The notes: generated from the sequence alone by a model not told the origin. A DNA stretch of 64,000 nt from an uncultured Clostridia bacterium (GCA_947624965.1 CANQMN010000008.1:24656-88655), one strand, 5' to 3'. Shown: positions 8,631-17,483, counted from the stretch's first letter. Numbers and translations: made by a program.

Positions 8631-9455
8631 TCAGAGGGGAGCAAGCGCGTTTAACAGCGCGCTGTCCGCGGAAAACACGGGAAGCCCGAGCGTGCGCCCC
8701 GCGCCCTCCGCGTGAAAATCCGAACCGCCCGAAACGAGCAGTCCGTGCCGCGCCGCATAGCGCAGAAAATACTCCCTCTCGCTTTCAGTATGAAGCGTAT
8801 GAATACATTCTATACCATCCAGCCCCCGCCGCACGAGCCCTTCCAGCAGGGCGTCCCGCTCCGCGGCGGGCAGGCGGATACACCCCGGGTGCGCCAAGAA
8901 CGCGAGCCCGCCGCAGGCGTGGATCGCTTCCACCGCCTCCGCGGGCGTGGGGCGTCCCAAATCGGAATAGGCGGGGCGACCCCGCGTAAAGAGCTCCTCG
9001 TACAGGCGGCGCACATCCGCGCCCGTCCGCCTTGCAAACGCGCGGACCACGTGCATGGTATGCAGCGGCGCGCTCTTTTCGCGCTGTTCGGCGAGCGCAT
9101 CGTCCAAGGTGAGCGAGAGCCCGAGCGCGGCGTTCGCCTTTTGCACGCTGTCCTCCGCGCGCTTGACCGCGCCCTCCCGCCGCGCGGCAAGAAAGGCTTC
9201 GTACGCGCCGTTCCTTTCGCAACGGTAGCCGAGCACGTGTACCTTTACGTCCGTATAGGAGGAAATTTCCCACCCGGGTACGAAAAAAAGCCCGCAGGCG
9301 CGCGCCGCCGCCCGCTTCTCCTCCATGCCCTCCATGTTGTCGTGATCGGTGAAGGAGACGAGCTCCACCCCCGCGCGGCGCGCCATCTCCGCAACGGCGG
9401 CGGGAGAATGCGCGCCGTCCGAATAATAGGTGTGGATGTGCAGATCCGCCCTCAC
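8631..9455 (-). CDS. PHP-domain phosphoesterase (TrpH/YciV-like)
   Basis: 274 residues beginning VRADLHIHTYYSDGAHS. The metal-binding PHP motifs are all present: HIHT (residues 6-9), FTDHDN, GWEIS, FLAHPG and SGGSDFHAEG. Relatives include RNase AM and 3',5'-nucleotide bisphosphate phosphatases; the exact substrate cannot be read from sequence. The start chosen is GTG at 9455, which overlaps the recF stop codon (GTGA). A longer open frame upstream only reflects the recF sequence. The recF-PHP coupling may point to a nucleic-acid-related role (inference). Confidence 0.85.
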   Translation of the reverse strand: MRADLHIHTYYSDGAHSPAAVAEMARRAGVELVSFTDHDNMEGMEEKRAAARACGLFFVPGWEISSYTDVKVHVLGYRCERNGAYEAFLAARREGAVKRAEDSVQKANAALGLSLTLDDALAEQREKSAPLHTMHVVRAFARRTGADVRRLYEELFTRGRPAYSDLGRPTPAEAVEAIHACGGLAFLAHPGCIRLPAAERDALLEGLVRRGLDGIECIHTLHTESEREYFLRYAARHGLLVSGGSDFHAEGAGRTLGLPVFSADSALLNALAPL

Positions 9456-10537
9456 GGGACGAGCCTCCCCCCGCGGACGGTGAGCTTTACGCACTCTTTT
9501 CCGTACAGCGCGCGCTCCGCGTGCGTGCAAGTGAGGATACATTGCAGTCCCTTCACTTTTTCCACGAGCTTTTTGCGGCGGGGAAGATCGAGCTCGCTCA
9601 TCACGTCGTCGAGGATGAGCACGGGCGTCTCCCCCGAGAGCAGTTTGAAAATTTCCACTTCCGCGAGTTTCATGGCGAGCGCCGCCGTGCGCGTCTGCCC
9701 CTGCGAGGCGTAGCCGCGGGCGTCCTCCCCGTCGAGCATCACCTTCACGTCGTCGCGGTGCGGTCCCACCGTCGTAAAGCCGAGGCGGAGATCCCGCTCG
9801 TAGGCGTCCGCGAGCTCTCTTACGAGCTTTTTGCGGATCTCCTCCTCGCTCTCGGGATAGGCGCGCTCCGCGGAGAGCGCGAGCGTCTCCGCGCCGTCCG
9901 TAAGATAGGCGTGCGCCTCCGCCGCGAGCGGCGAGAGCTTTGCGAGATATTCCCGTCTGGCTTTTACGATGCGCGCCGCGTACGCCGCGAGCTGTTCGTC
10001 CCACACGGGAAGGGTCTCCAAGACGAGCGCGGCGTCCCGCTCTTTGAGCAGGTTGTTCCTCTGGTCGAGGATCTTTTGGTAGCGTTGCAGCGCGACGCAA
10101 TACGGGCGGGAAGTCTGCGAGATGGAGAGGTTGAGAAAGCGCCGCCGCTCGTCGGGACCGTCCTGTATGAGGCGGAGCTCCCCCGGGGAAAAGAACACGC
10201 TGTTCATGTTTCCGAGGAAATCCGCCGCCCGCGCGACGCGGACGCCGTTCACGCGGAGCTCCCGCCTGTTGTCGTATATTTCCGCTTCGAGCACGACCGT
10301 GCCGAAACGGCTCCCCGCCTCCGCGCGGAGATAGGCGGAGCTCTGTCCGTGGCGGATGAGCTGGCGGTCGTGGCGGATGCGGAGGGAAGAGCCCGTGCAG
10401 AGATAGAACACGGCCTCCGCGCAGTTGGTCTTTCCCTGCGCGTTTTTCCCCGTGAGCACGTTGAGCCCTTCGCCGAAGGCGAACGTCTCGTTCTCGTAAT
10501 TTCTGAAATTGCGGAGCGTGAGCGTTTTTATGTTCAT
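9452..10537 (-). CDS. recF: DNA replication and repair protein RecF
   Basis: SMC-like ATPase that helps load RecA at gaps. 361 residues from ATG 10537, starting MNIKTLTLRNFRNYENETFAF. Walker A is GKNAQGKTN (about 33-41), the signature region GYASQGQTRTAALAMKLAE and Walker B PVLILDDVMSELD are near the C-terminus. An upstream in-frame extension to 10675 is rejected because it lacks family similarity and enters the promoter region. recF normally follows dnaA-dnaN; here it is divergent from dnaA and dnaN is absent from the window. Confidence 0.95.
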   Translation of the reverse strand: MNIKTLTLRNFRNYENETFAFGEGLNVLTGKNAQGKTNCAEAVFYLCTGSSLRIRHDRQLIRHGQSSAYLRAEAGSRFGTVVLEAEIYDNRRELRVNGVRVARAADFLGNMNSVFFSPGELRLIQDGPDERRRFLNLSISQTSRPYCVALQRYQKILDQRNNLLKERDAALVLETLPVWDEQLAAYAARIVKARREYLAKLSPLAAEAHAYLTDGAETLALSAERAYPESEEEIRKKLVRELADAYERDLRLGFTTVGPHRDDVKVMLDGEDARGYASQGQTRTAALAMKLAEVEIFKLLSGETPVLILDDVMSELDLPRRKKLVEKVKGLQCILTCTHAERALYGKECVKLTVRGGRLVP

Positions 10538-10659
10538 TTTCGCCGAAATCATCCCCGAAATCGCTTTCTTTTTGAGCGGATTTGTACTATAATTTATCCG
10601 AGGGTACTTTTTTATTATAGCAAAATTCCCGAAAAAGGAAAAGCGTTTGCGAGGGAAAA
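10538..10659. promoter_or_regulatory. Divergent recF/dnaA control region
   Basis: 122 bp between the two start codons. Plus strand: a TATAAT hexamer at about 10586. Minus strand: an extended -10 (TGCTATAAT) about 10614-10622 reads toward recF. GAGGG lies just upstream of the dnaA ATG. No match to the DnaA box TTATCCACA is present (closest is TTATCCGAG), so an oriC-type DnaA-box cluster is not visible here. Confidence 0.6.
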
Positions 10660-12006
10660 ATGACGGAAAAAGCACAGTTCGAGTATTTGTGGAACAAAAT
10701 CAAGGAGAGGGCTCGCCAACTCGTCAACCCCATCTCTTACAGCACGTTCATCGAGAACCTCGTTCCCGAGGACGTCGTCAACCGCAAGATCGTGCTCAAA
10801 GCGGAGACCGAGCTGACGGCGAAGCTCATTTCGACGAGCCATGCGGAAAAACTCCGCGAGGCGATCTCCACCGCCGACGTGGGGCTCTCCGACTTCATCA
10901 TCGTCGTCGACGGGAGCGAGATCTACACGCTCAACGAGACGCCCGACGCGCTCGAAGAGACCCCCGTCGTCATCGACAAGCGCTATACCTTCGATTCCTT
11001 CGTGGTGGGTACCTCCAATAAGTTCGTGTACGCCGCGGCGAAATCGGTCGCCGAGGCACCCGGGGAAAACTTCAATCCCCTCTACATCTACGGCGGCACG
11101 GGGCTCGGCAAGACGCACCTCATGCAGGCGATCGCGAACGAGATCGCCGAAAAAAAGCCCTCGCTGAAAGTGATCTATACGACGAGCGAGAAGTTCCTCA
11201 ACGAATATGTGGACAGCATGTACGCGAAAAAGGGCGCGGGCAGGGAGGCGGATTCCCGCTTCCGCAACCGCTACCGCGGCGTAGACGTCCTTCTCATCGA
11301 CGACATCCAGTTCTGGGCGGGCAAGTACGGCGTGCAGGAGGCGTTTTTCCACACCTTCAACGAACTTTTCGGACAGCACAAGCAGATCGTCATCTCCTCC
11401 GACTGTCCCGCAAAGGACCTTACAACGCTCGAAGAGCGTCTGCGCACCCGCTTCGAGGGCGGGCTCATCGCGGATATCCAGCCGCCGGACGTCGAGACGA
11501 AGATCGCCATCTTGAAGCGGAAGGCGCTCGAAAAGCGGTACGTCGTTCCCGACGACGTGCTCGCCTTCCTCGTGAAGAACTCGGACAACAACGTGCGCAC
11601 GCTCGAAGGGCGGCTGAACACCGTCATCTTCGCCAGCAAACTGCACGAGGAGCCCATCTCCCTCAAACTCGCCTCCACCGCGCTCGCCGAATCCATCAAC
11701 ACCGAAGAACAGGAGGAGGTAACGCCGGAGAACATCATCAAGGCGACGTGCTCCTACTTTTCCATCACGAAGCAGGAGCTCCTCGGCAAGAGCAAGCGGC
11801 AGGAGATCGTGCGGGCGCGGCAGATCTGCACCTATCTCATGTGCGACATGCTCACGCTCCCCCTCGTCTCGGTCGGCAAGCTGATGGGCGGGCGGGATCA
11901 CTCCACCGTCATCTATACGCGGGACAAGGTCGTCGAACTCATGCGCGTGAACGACGCCATCGCAAAGGACGTGAACGACGTCCGCAGCATCATTCTCAAA
12001 CAGTAA
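10660..12006 (+). CDS. dnaA: Chromosomal replication initiator DnaA
   Basis: 448 residues with all DnaA domains: domain I (1-85), a short domain II, the AAA+ domain with Walker A GGTGLGKT (145-152) and Walker B LLIDDIQF (about 209), and domain IV with the DnaA-box-binding signature GGRDHSTVI near residue 410. The ATG at 10660 follows GAGGG with proper spacing. dnaN, the usual neighbour, is missing; mnmG follows instead, separated by a terminator. In some lineages mnmG is also origin-proximal. Confidence in identity is high; its link to oriC is open. Confidence 0.98.
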   Translation: MTEKAQFEYLWNKIKERARQLVNPISYSTFIENLVPEDVVNRKIVLKAETELTAKLISTSHAEKLREAISTADVGLSDFIIVVDGSEIYTLNETPDALEETPVVIDKRYTFDSFVVGTSNKFVYAAAKSVAEAPGENFNPLYIYGGTGLGKTHLMQAIANEIAEKKPSLKVIYTTSEKFLNEYVDSMYAKKGAGREADSRFRNRYRGVDVLLIDDIQFWAGKYGVQEAFFHTFNELFGQHKQIVISSDCPAKDLTTLEERLRTRFEGGLIADIQPPDVETKIAILKRKALEKRYVVPDDVLAFLVKNSDNNVRTLEGRLNTVIFASKLHEEPISLKLASTALAESINTEEQEEVTPENIIKATCSYFSITKQELLGKSKRQEIVRARQICTYLMCDMLTLPLVSVGKLMGGRDHSTVIYTRDKVVELMRVNDAIAKDVNDVRSIILKQ

Positions 12007-12009
12007 CCG

Positions 12010-12035
12010 AAAAAACCCCGCGCAGGGGTTTTTTT
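12010..12035 (+). terminator. Terminator between dnaA and mnmG
   Basis: Stem of CCCC (12016-12019) with GGGG (12025-12028), flanked by complementary A and T runs, followed by seven T residues. It lies right after the dnaA stop codon and only about 15 bp before the mnmG ribosome binding site, so it probably attenuates rather than fully separates the two genes. Confidence 0.75.
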
Positions 12036-12049
12036 GAAAGGATCTCTCT

Positions 12050-13921
12050 ATGCGCGAATTTCTGGAAACGCAGTGCGACGCCGTCGTCATCGGCGCGGGG
12101 CACGCGGGGGCGGAAGCCGCTCTCGCGCTCGCCCGCACGGGGCTCTCCACGGTGCTTCTCACACTCAATCCGGACAGCATCGGCTTCATGCCCTGCAACC
12201 CCTCCGTCGGCGGAACGGCGAAGGGGCATTTGGTGCGCGAGTTGGACGCGCTCGGCGGCGAGATGGGACGTTGCGCGGACAAATGCGCCCTGCAAGTGCG
12301 CATGCTCAACCGCGGAAAGGGCGCGGCGGTGCAGTCTCTCCGCGCGCAGGTGGACAAAAACGCCTATCACCGCGAAATGAAGCGCACCCTCGAACACACC
12401 GAAAATCTGCGCATCGCGCAGGGCGAGGCGGCGGAGATCCTCACCGAAGGCGGAAAAGTGTGCGGCGTCCGCACGACGTACGGCGGCGTCTTTGCCTGCC
12501 GCGCCGCCGTCGTCGCAACGGGGGTGTACCTCGGCGCGCGGACAATTACGGGGGAAGAGGTGCGCGAGAGCGGACCCAACGGCTTCGCGCGGGCGACCGC
12601 GCTCACGCAGTCCCTCCTCTCGCTCGGTTTCCGCATGCGCCGCTTCAAGACGGGCACGCCCGCCCGCCTCGACGGCAGGACGGTGGACTTCTCCGCGCTC
12701 GAACGGCAGGACGGGGAGGACGTGTATCCCTTCTCCTTCATGAGCGAACGGGTCCCCGCCGCCCGCACGCCCTGCTATCTTACGTGGACGAACGCGGAAA
12801 CGCACCGCCTCATTCTCGAAAATCTCGACCGTGCCCCCCTCTACAACGGGCAGATCTCCTCTGCGGGTCCCCGCTATTGTCCCTCCATCGAGACGAAAGT
12901 CGTCCGCTTCGCGGATAAGGAGCGCCACCAACTCTTTTTGGAGCCGGAGGGCGCGGACACGACGGAGATCTACGTGCAGGGGCTCTCCACTTCCCTCCCG
13001 CACGACCTGCAAAAAGCGGTCTACCGCACGGTAAAGGGGCTCGAACACTGCGAATTCGTGCGGTACGCCTACGCCATCGAGTACGACTGCATCGACCCGC
13101 TCGACATCCTTCCCACGTTGGAGAGCAAAAAAACGGAGGGGCTGTACACGGCGGGACAGATCAACGGCACGAGCGGCTACGAAGAAGCCGCGGCGCAGGG
13201 GCTCGTCGCGGGGCTCAACGCCTCGCTGAAATTGCGCGGAAAGCCCCCGCTCATCCTCGGGCGCGACGAGGCGTACATCGGCGTGCTCATCGACGACCTC
13301 ACGGTGAAGGGAACGGACGAACCCTACCGCATGATGACGTCGCGCGCGGAATTCCGCCTCTCCCTCCGGCAGGACAACGCCGACATGCGCCTCACGCAAA
13401 AGGGATACGAAGCGGGGCTCGTGAGCGAGGCGCGCTACGCGGCGTTCTTGCGGCGCAAGGCGATGCGGGAGGAGGCGCTCGCCTTCCTCGAAAGCCGCGC
13501 CCCGCAGGCGGAAGCGGACGCGCTCGTACGGGCGCACGGCGCGCCGCCCCTCTCCTCGGGCGTTACCTATGCCGATCTTCTCCGCCGCGGCATTCCCCTC
13601 TCCGAGCTCCGCGCCCGCATGGGCATTTTGGGCGATCTCCCGCAGGACGTCGCCGACGGCTGCGAAACGGAGATCGGATACGCGGGCTATCTGCGCGCGA
13701 ACGAGAAGCAGATCGAGCGCGCGCGGGCGGCGGAACAGCGCGCGCTCCCGCCCGATCTGGATTACGCCTCCATCGCGGGGCTCCGCCTCGAAGCGCGGGA
13801 AAAACTCGCCCGCGTAAAGCCGCGCACCTTGGGACAGGCAGAGCGCATCCCCGGCGTAAATCCCGCCGACGTCGCCGTCCTGATGATCTATTTGAGCTTG
13901 CGAGAAAAGCAGGGCTCCTGA
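12050..13921 (+). CDS. mnmG: tRNA U34 carboxymethylaminomethyl-modifying enzyme MnmG (GidA)
   Basis: FAD-dependent enzyme which, with MnmE, modifies the wobble uridine of several tRNAs. 623 residues, the normal length. FAD-binding GAGHAGAEAA at about residues 15-24; family motifs NPSVGGTAKGHLVRE, FKTGTPARLDGRTVD, GLYTAGQINGTSGYEEA and the C-terminal GAD region (DYASIAGLRLEAREKL) are present. Start ATG 12050 after AAAGGATC. The nearest plus-strand gene upstream is dnaA. A strong terminator follows at 14005-14036. Confidence 0.97.
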   Translation: MREFLETQCDAVVIGAGHAGAEAALALARTGLSTVLLTLNPDSIGFMPCNPSVGGTAKGHLVRELDALGGEMGRCADKCALQVRMLNRGKGAAVQSLRAQVDKNAYHREMKRTLEHTENLRIAQGEAAEILTEGGKVCGVRTTYGGVFACRAAVVATGVYLGARTITGEEVRESGPNGFARATALTQSLLSLGFRMRRFKTGTPARLDGRTVDFSALERQDGEDVYPFSFMSERVPAARTPCYLTWTNAETHRLILENLDRAPLYNGQISSAGPRYCPSIETKVVRFADKERHQLFLEPEGADTTEIYVQGLSTSLPHDLQKAVYRTVKGLEHCEFVRYAYAIEYDCIDPLDILPTLESKKTEGLYTAGQINGTSGYEEAAAQGLVAGLNASLKLRGKPPLILGRDEAYIGVLIDDLTVKGTDEPYRMMTSRAEFRLSLRQDNADMRLTQKGYEAGLVSEARYAAFLRRKAMREEALAFLESRAPQAEADALVRAHGAPPLSSGVTYADLLRRGIPLSELRARMGILGDLPQDVADGCETEIGYAGYLRANEKQIERARAAEQRALPPDLDYASIAGLRLEAREKLARVKPRTLGQAERIPGVNPADVAVLMIYLSLREKQGS

Positions 13922-14004
13922 CCCGCCAGCGGAGGCGATACCCCGTACATGGGTGCGCCGAACGGCGTCCCCCGCCGCACATGAACATTCCGCACAAAGA
14001 AAAA

Positions 14005-14036
14005 CGCCCGCCTGTTTCAGGCGGGCGGCGTTTTTT
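14005..14036. terminator. Bidirectional terminator between mnmG and the convergent HD hydrolase
   Basis: Ten-bp perfect stem CGCCCGCCTG/CAGGCGGGCG (14005-14014, 14018-14027) with a TTT loop, T run at 14031-14036 on the plus strand and AAAA at 14000-14004 giving T on the minus strand. It serves both convergent genes. Confidence 0.9.
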
Positions 14037-14039
14037 ATT

Positions 14040-14621
14040 TTACAGCCCTTCCAACTCGTCGAGGGTGAGCGAGAAGGCGGGAATAAAACAATCGAGAAAA
14101 TACTTAACGGCGGGCAAATCGCTCTCTTCGAGCGCCTTTCGGATGGTCTTTTCCGCCTGTACGAATTCGTTGTTGCCGCTGCGGAGCTCTTCGAGACACT
14201 TGATGTAGGCGGAGAGTTTATCCGCCGCCTTTACGAGCTTGTATTCGCGCGACGACTTATCCGCCAAGAGATAGGGCGAGATCTCTTTCCGCATTTCCTC
14301 GGGGAGCGTGCCCGCGATCTTTTCGACGGCGAGCGTTTCGAGTTTTTCGTATTCGCCGTGGATACTGTGGTTGAAATATTTTACGGGCGTGGGCAGATCC
14401 CCCGTCATCACCTCGCTCACTTCGTGATAGAGCGCGTACAGAACGGCTTTTTCCGTATCGGCGTCGCCGCCGTACAGGGTGCGGTCGATCACGCAGAGCG
14501 CGTGCGTGAGCACGGCGACGGAGTGGGAATGTTCCATGATGTTCTCGTCGCGCGTGGAGCGCATGAGTTGCCAGCGTTTGATAAACTTCATTCTGTCGAG
14601 GTAAGCGTAAAACTTTTCCAT
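14040..14621 (-). CDS. YfbR-type HD-domain 5'-deoxynucleotidase
   Basis: 193 residues starting MEKFYAYLDRMKFIKRW. HD-domain metal ligands are visible: EHSHSVAVLTHAL (His of the first ligand), YALYHEVSEVMTGDLPTP (HE in place of the classic HD, as in YfbR), and KAADKLSAYIKC for the distal Asp. YfbR dephosphorylates deoxynucleoside 5'-monophosphates; the HEVSE...GDLPTPVKY pattern supports this subfamily. The gene is monocistronic, convergent to mnmG and divergent from the TPP-riboswitch transcript. Confidence 0.87.
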   Translation of the reverse strand: MEKFYAYLDRMKFIKRWQLMRSTRDENIMEHSHSVAVLTHALCVIDRTLYGGDADTEKAVLYALYHEVSEVMTGDLPTPVKYFNHSIHGEYEKLETLAVEKIAGTLPEEMRKEISPYLLADKSSREYKLVKAADKLSAYIKCLEELRSGNNEFVQAEKTIRKALEESDLPAVKYFLDCFIPAFSLTLDELEGL

Positions 14622-14670
14622 TGCGATCTCCCTTTTTTTCGATTATATCACTTGTTCGGCAAAAAAACAA

Positions 14671-14699
14671 TTGACTTTGCCGTGATTTCGTGATAAAAT
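14671..14699 (+). promoter_or_regulatory. Sigma-A promoter of the thiT transcript
   Basis: -35 TTGACT (14671-14676), 17-bp spacer, -10 TAAAAT (14694-14699). The start site near 14706 leaves just enough room for the TPP aptamer that begins about 14715. Confidence 0.82.
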
Positions 14700-14714
14700 T
14701 CTTTCCACAACCGA

Positions 14715-14795
14715 ATTATCCGTCGTGGGTGCCGAAAGGCTGAGATGATACCATTGGAATCGGACAAGGTAATACTTGAACGAAAGAACGGGAGT
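14715..14795 (+). ncRNA. TPP riboswitch (THI box) aptamer
   Basis: Contains the conserved core GGGTGCC...GGCTGAGATGATACC, then GGAATCGGACAAGGTAATAC and TTGAACGAAAGAACGGG, which match the TPP pyrimidine-binding and pyrophosphate-binding arms. P1 can form from CCGT (14720) and ACGG (14788). It lies between a promoter and an intrinsic terminator ahead of a thiamine transporter, so binding of TPP should favour termination and lower thiT expression. The linker between arms is short, as in many Clostridia. Confidence 0.93.
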
Positions 14796-14811
14796 TTCAC
14801 GGAATTTTTTT

Positions 14812-14840
14812 CGCCTGCGGAATTTTCGCGGGCGTTTTTT
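14812..14840 (+). terminator. Riboswitch-controlled terminator
   Basis: Stem CGCCTGCG (14812-14819)/CGCGGGCG (14827-14834) with a GAATTTT loop and T6 (14835-14840). It is the expression platform of the TPP riboswitch, 50 bp upstream of the thiT start. Confidence 0.88.
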
Positions 14841-14889
14841 ATTTCGGGGGCGGGTAACTCGATCGGAAAAAATTTTTTCGGAGGTTTTT

Positions 14890-16188
14890 ATGTTACTCAA
14901 TTCCCTTTTGGTAGCCTACCAAGACTACCGGAAAGAAGAACTGCCCGACGGGAGCAAGATCAAGCATTACGACTACCCCGACATCTGGACGTCGTTCGCA
15001 AAGGACAACCTTTCCACCGTCTTTCTGTGGGTCGCCGTCGCACTCGCGGCAATTCTCATCGTCGTGGGGCTGTTCGTGTGGTTCAAACAGCAGGAGAAGT
15101 TCAAACGCTTCTTCACCGTTGCGGTGGCGCTCGCCGTCGGCTTTGCCGTCGCCGTCATCGTCGCCATGCTCTCCCTCGAATTTATGGATATGGCGGAAAG
15201 CGATACGGTGTACGACCTCGTGCTCTACCCCGCCATTACCTTGGGCGCGGTCGTCGTTTTGGGCGTCGCGGCGGTGTACGTCGCCTCCCTCTTCGGCGAG
15301 AAGGCAAAGAAGATCGCCCTCATCGCCGCGGGGTCTACAATGGGAGCCGCGCTCATCGCGCTCCTCGTCTGCCTCGGGGTATATCTCGCCTCGGGCAAGG
15401 GCGAATACAACAACGACGTCGCCATCACGACGACGGAAAACGTGCTCCTCTATGTGTGCGCCGCCGTGCTCATCGGCGTCTTGCTCTTTTTCGCCTTCTT
15501 CTTCGGACGGAAGGATAAAAAGGGCTTCGACACGAAATCCATCTCCTATGCCGCCGTGTGCATCGCGATGAGCTTTGCGCTCTCCTATCTCGCCCCCATC
15601 CATATGCCGCAGGGCGGGTCGGTTACCATTGCCTCCCTTCTGCCCCTCATGATCTACTCGTACATGTTCGGCGTGAAGAAGGGCGTCTTCGCGGGCTTTA
15701 TCTACGGCATCTTGCAAGCGGTGCAGGATCCGTGGATCATTCACCCCGCGCAGTTCCTCCTCGACTACCCCATCGCGTTCGCGTGCATCGGCGTCGCGGG
15801 GCTCTTCGCCAATGTCAAGAAATTGGAGAAGCTCCCGCAGGTGCAGTTCGCCCTCGGCGCGGTGGTGGCGAGCATCCTGCGCTTTGCGAGCCATGTGCTC
15901 TCGGGCGTGTTTGCCTTCTCCGAATACGCGGAGGACCTCAACCCGTGGGTGTACAGCCTCGGCTATAACGCCTTCGTGTTCGCGGACATCGCCATCGTCA
16001 TCGCCGTGGGCGTCATCGTGTTCAGCTCCAAGGCGTTTATCCGCGAGGCGAAAAAGTTTAACGCCCCCGCGGAAACGCCCGTCTTGTCCGAAGAGACCGC
16101 CGAGCCCGTCGAACAACTTCCCGCGCCCGAGGAGCCCGCAACACCCGAGGAGCCCGCGCCGCTTTCCTCCCAAGAGGACAAGCCGTAA
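14890..16188 (+). CDS. thiT: ThiT-like ECF thiamine transporter S component with large N-terminal membrane extension
   Basis: 432 residues from ATG 14890 (GGAGG at 14880). The C-terminal half (about 215-390) matches ThiT: QGGSVTIASLLPLMIYSYMFG, GILQAVQDPWIIHPAQFLLDYPIAF and LGAVVASILRFASHVLSG. ThiT is normally about 190 residues. Here about 200 residues with four or five predicted membrane segments precede it, and a Pro/Glu-rich acidic tail (about 395-432) follows. The TPP riboswitch supports thiamine as substrate. The shared ECF energizing subunits are not in the window. Confidence 0.9.
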   Translation: MLLNSLLVAYQDYRKEELPDGSKIKHYDYPDIWTSFAKDNLSTVFLWVAVALAAILIVVGLFVWFKQQEKFKRFFTVAVALAVGFAVAVIVAMLSLEFMDMAESDTVYDLVLYPAITLGAVVVLGVAAVYVASLFGEKAKKIALIAAGSTMGAALIALLVCLGVYLASGKGEYNNDVAITTTENVLLYVCAAVLIGVLLFFAFFFGRKDKKGFDTKSISYAAVCIAMSFALSYLAPIHMPQGGSVTIASLLPLMIYSYMFGVKKGVFAGFIYGILQAVQDPWIIHPAQFLLDYPIAFACIGVAGLFANVKKLEKLPQVQFALGAVVASILRFASHVLSGVFAFSEYAEDLNPWVYSLGYNAFVFADIAIVIAVGVIVFSSKAFIREAKKFNAPAETPVLSEETAEPVEQLPAPEEPATPEEPAPLSSQEDKP

Positions 16189-16197
16189 AACGACATG

Positions 16198-16227
16198 ATC
16201 CCCCCGCTCTGCGGGGGGGATTTTTTG
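16198..16227 (+). terminator. Terminator after thiT
   Basis: Eleven-bp perfect stem (16198-16208 with 16212-16222), TCT loop, followed by TTTTTT. Placed 10 bp after the thiT stop. Confidence 0.92.
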
Positions 16228-16232
16228 GGAGA

Positions 16233-16259
16233 AAAAACCTCCCCGTTATACAGGGAGGC
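16233..16259 (-). terminator. Terminator after rseP
   Basis: Minus-strand stem CCTCCC (16254-16259)/GGGAGG (16239-16244) followed by TTTTTT (16233-16238). It lies 22 bp beyond the rseP stop and backs onto the thiT terminator. Confidence 0.85.
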
Positions 16260-16280
16260 AGGCGGCAAAAATCCGCGGCG

Positions 16281-17483
16281 TCAAATAAATTGCAGGACAT
16301 CCACGAGGATGGCGAACCCGATGAGGAACACGAACCCTACGGCGTGGACGATCGCCTCCACCTTGCGCGAAATGGGTCTGCCGCGCACCCATTCAATTGC
16401 GGTGAACACCATTTTACTGCCGTCCAGCGCGGGAATGGGAAGGAGATTGAACACGGCGAGGTTGACGCCGATAAAGCCTGCGATCTCCAAGAAATTTCTG
16501 AAACTTCTGCGCGCGACCTGCGAGGTGAGGGAAATCGTCGTCAGCGGACCGCCGACCGCGCTCAAACCGAGCCGCCCCGTGAACAGTTCCCCTATCACGC
16601 GGAAGATGGAGCCCGCGATCTTCCACGAATAGACGAAAGAACGCCCGAGCGTCTCGAAAAAGCCGAACCGCTGGGTGCCCGAAGCGGGCGTCTTGACGCC
16701 GAGCGCCGCCCAGACGGCGTCCGTGTCCGTGCTGCTCTTCACGTTCACGTCCTCGCGCAGCATGACAGAGACCGTCATCTTCTCGCGCGTTCCGTCCTCC
16801 GCGAGGCGGGTAAGGACAAATTCCACCATGTCCCCCCTCTTTTTGCCGTCTACGGCGCGCGCGAGGTCTGTGGTGAGATACAGATCCCGTCCGTCCGCTT
16901 CGAGTAGGATATCCTTGTCTTGCAGGCTGTACTGCGCGTATTCGGGGGGAACATTCTCCTTCTCCGTCTCGTAGACGGCGGGCATGCTCTGCCCGTAGGC
17001 GAGAAGGCAGACGGTGATGAGGATCAGTGCCAAAAGATAGTTCATCGCCGCGCCCGAACAGAGCACGACGAGCCGTTTCCATGGCTTCATATGGGTGAAC
17101 TTTCCGTCGTCCGTCCAAAGTTCGTTGCGCTTTTTGGGCACAGCGGGCGGGGCGGGCGGCTTTTCTGCCCCCTCTTCCGCGGGGGTTTTCTCTTTGAAGA
17201 ACGGGTGCTCTTCCTCCTCGCCGTCCTCCCCCGAAAAGGCGCAATATCCCCCCAGCGGGACGAGGCGCAGAGCGAACGTCTCGCCCGATTTTTTCCGCTT
17301 CTTCTTAAAAAAGGCGGGACCGAATCCGATGGAAAATTCGTCGATCTTGAATTTGAGAAGTTTCCCCGCGACATAGTGTCCGAACTCGTGCACGGTGATC
17401 ATCACGAGCAGGATGAGGATGGCGAGGAGAACGGAGCCGGTCGTGCGGAACACGTCCGCCGCCGAGAGAAGATCAATCATCAT
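16281..17483 (-). CDS. rseP: RIP metalloprotease RseP (site-2 protease)
   Basis: Intramembrane zinc metalloprotease. 400 residues from ATG 17483. HExxH appears as VHEFGHYVAGK (about residues 30-40), and the second motif is NLLPIPALDGSKM near 355. A PDZ-like region lies between about 165 and 265. A Pro/Glu-rich insertion (about 95-125) follows the first membrane region. The start overlaps the dxr stop, so translation is probably coupled; ATG 17480 is an alternative, and an upstream ATG at 17501 has GGAGG too close. Order after dxr is conserved in many bacteria. Confidence 0.93.
   Translation of the reverse strand: MMIDLLSAADVFRTTGSVLLAILILLVMITVHEFGHYVAGKLLKFKIDEFSIGFGPAFFKKKRKKSGETFALRLVPLGGYCAFSGEDGEEEEHPFFKEKTPAEEGAEKPPAPPAVPKKRNELWTDDGKFTHMKPWKRLVVLCSGAAMNYLLALILITVCLLAYGQSMPAVYETEKENVPPEYAQYSLQDKDILLEADGRDLYLTTDLARAVDGKKRGDMVEFVLTRLAEDGTREKMTVSVMLREDVNVKSSTDTDAVWAALGVKTPASGTQRFGFFETLGRSFVYSWKIAGSIFRVIGELFTGRLGLSAVGGPLTTISLTSQVARRSFRNFLEIAGFIGVNLAVFNLLPIPALDGSKMVFTAIEWVRGRPISRKVEAIVHAVGFVFLIGFAILVDVLQFI

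Noticed and set aside
10538..10659. oriC next to dnaA
   Set aside because: No DnaA-box cluster; the best match TTATCCGAG differs from consensus in the last positions.
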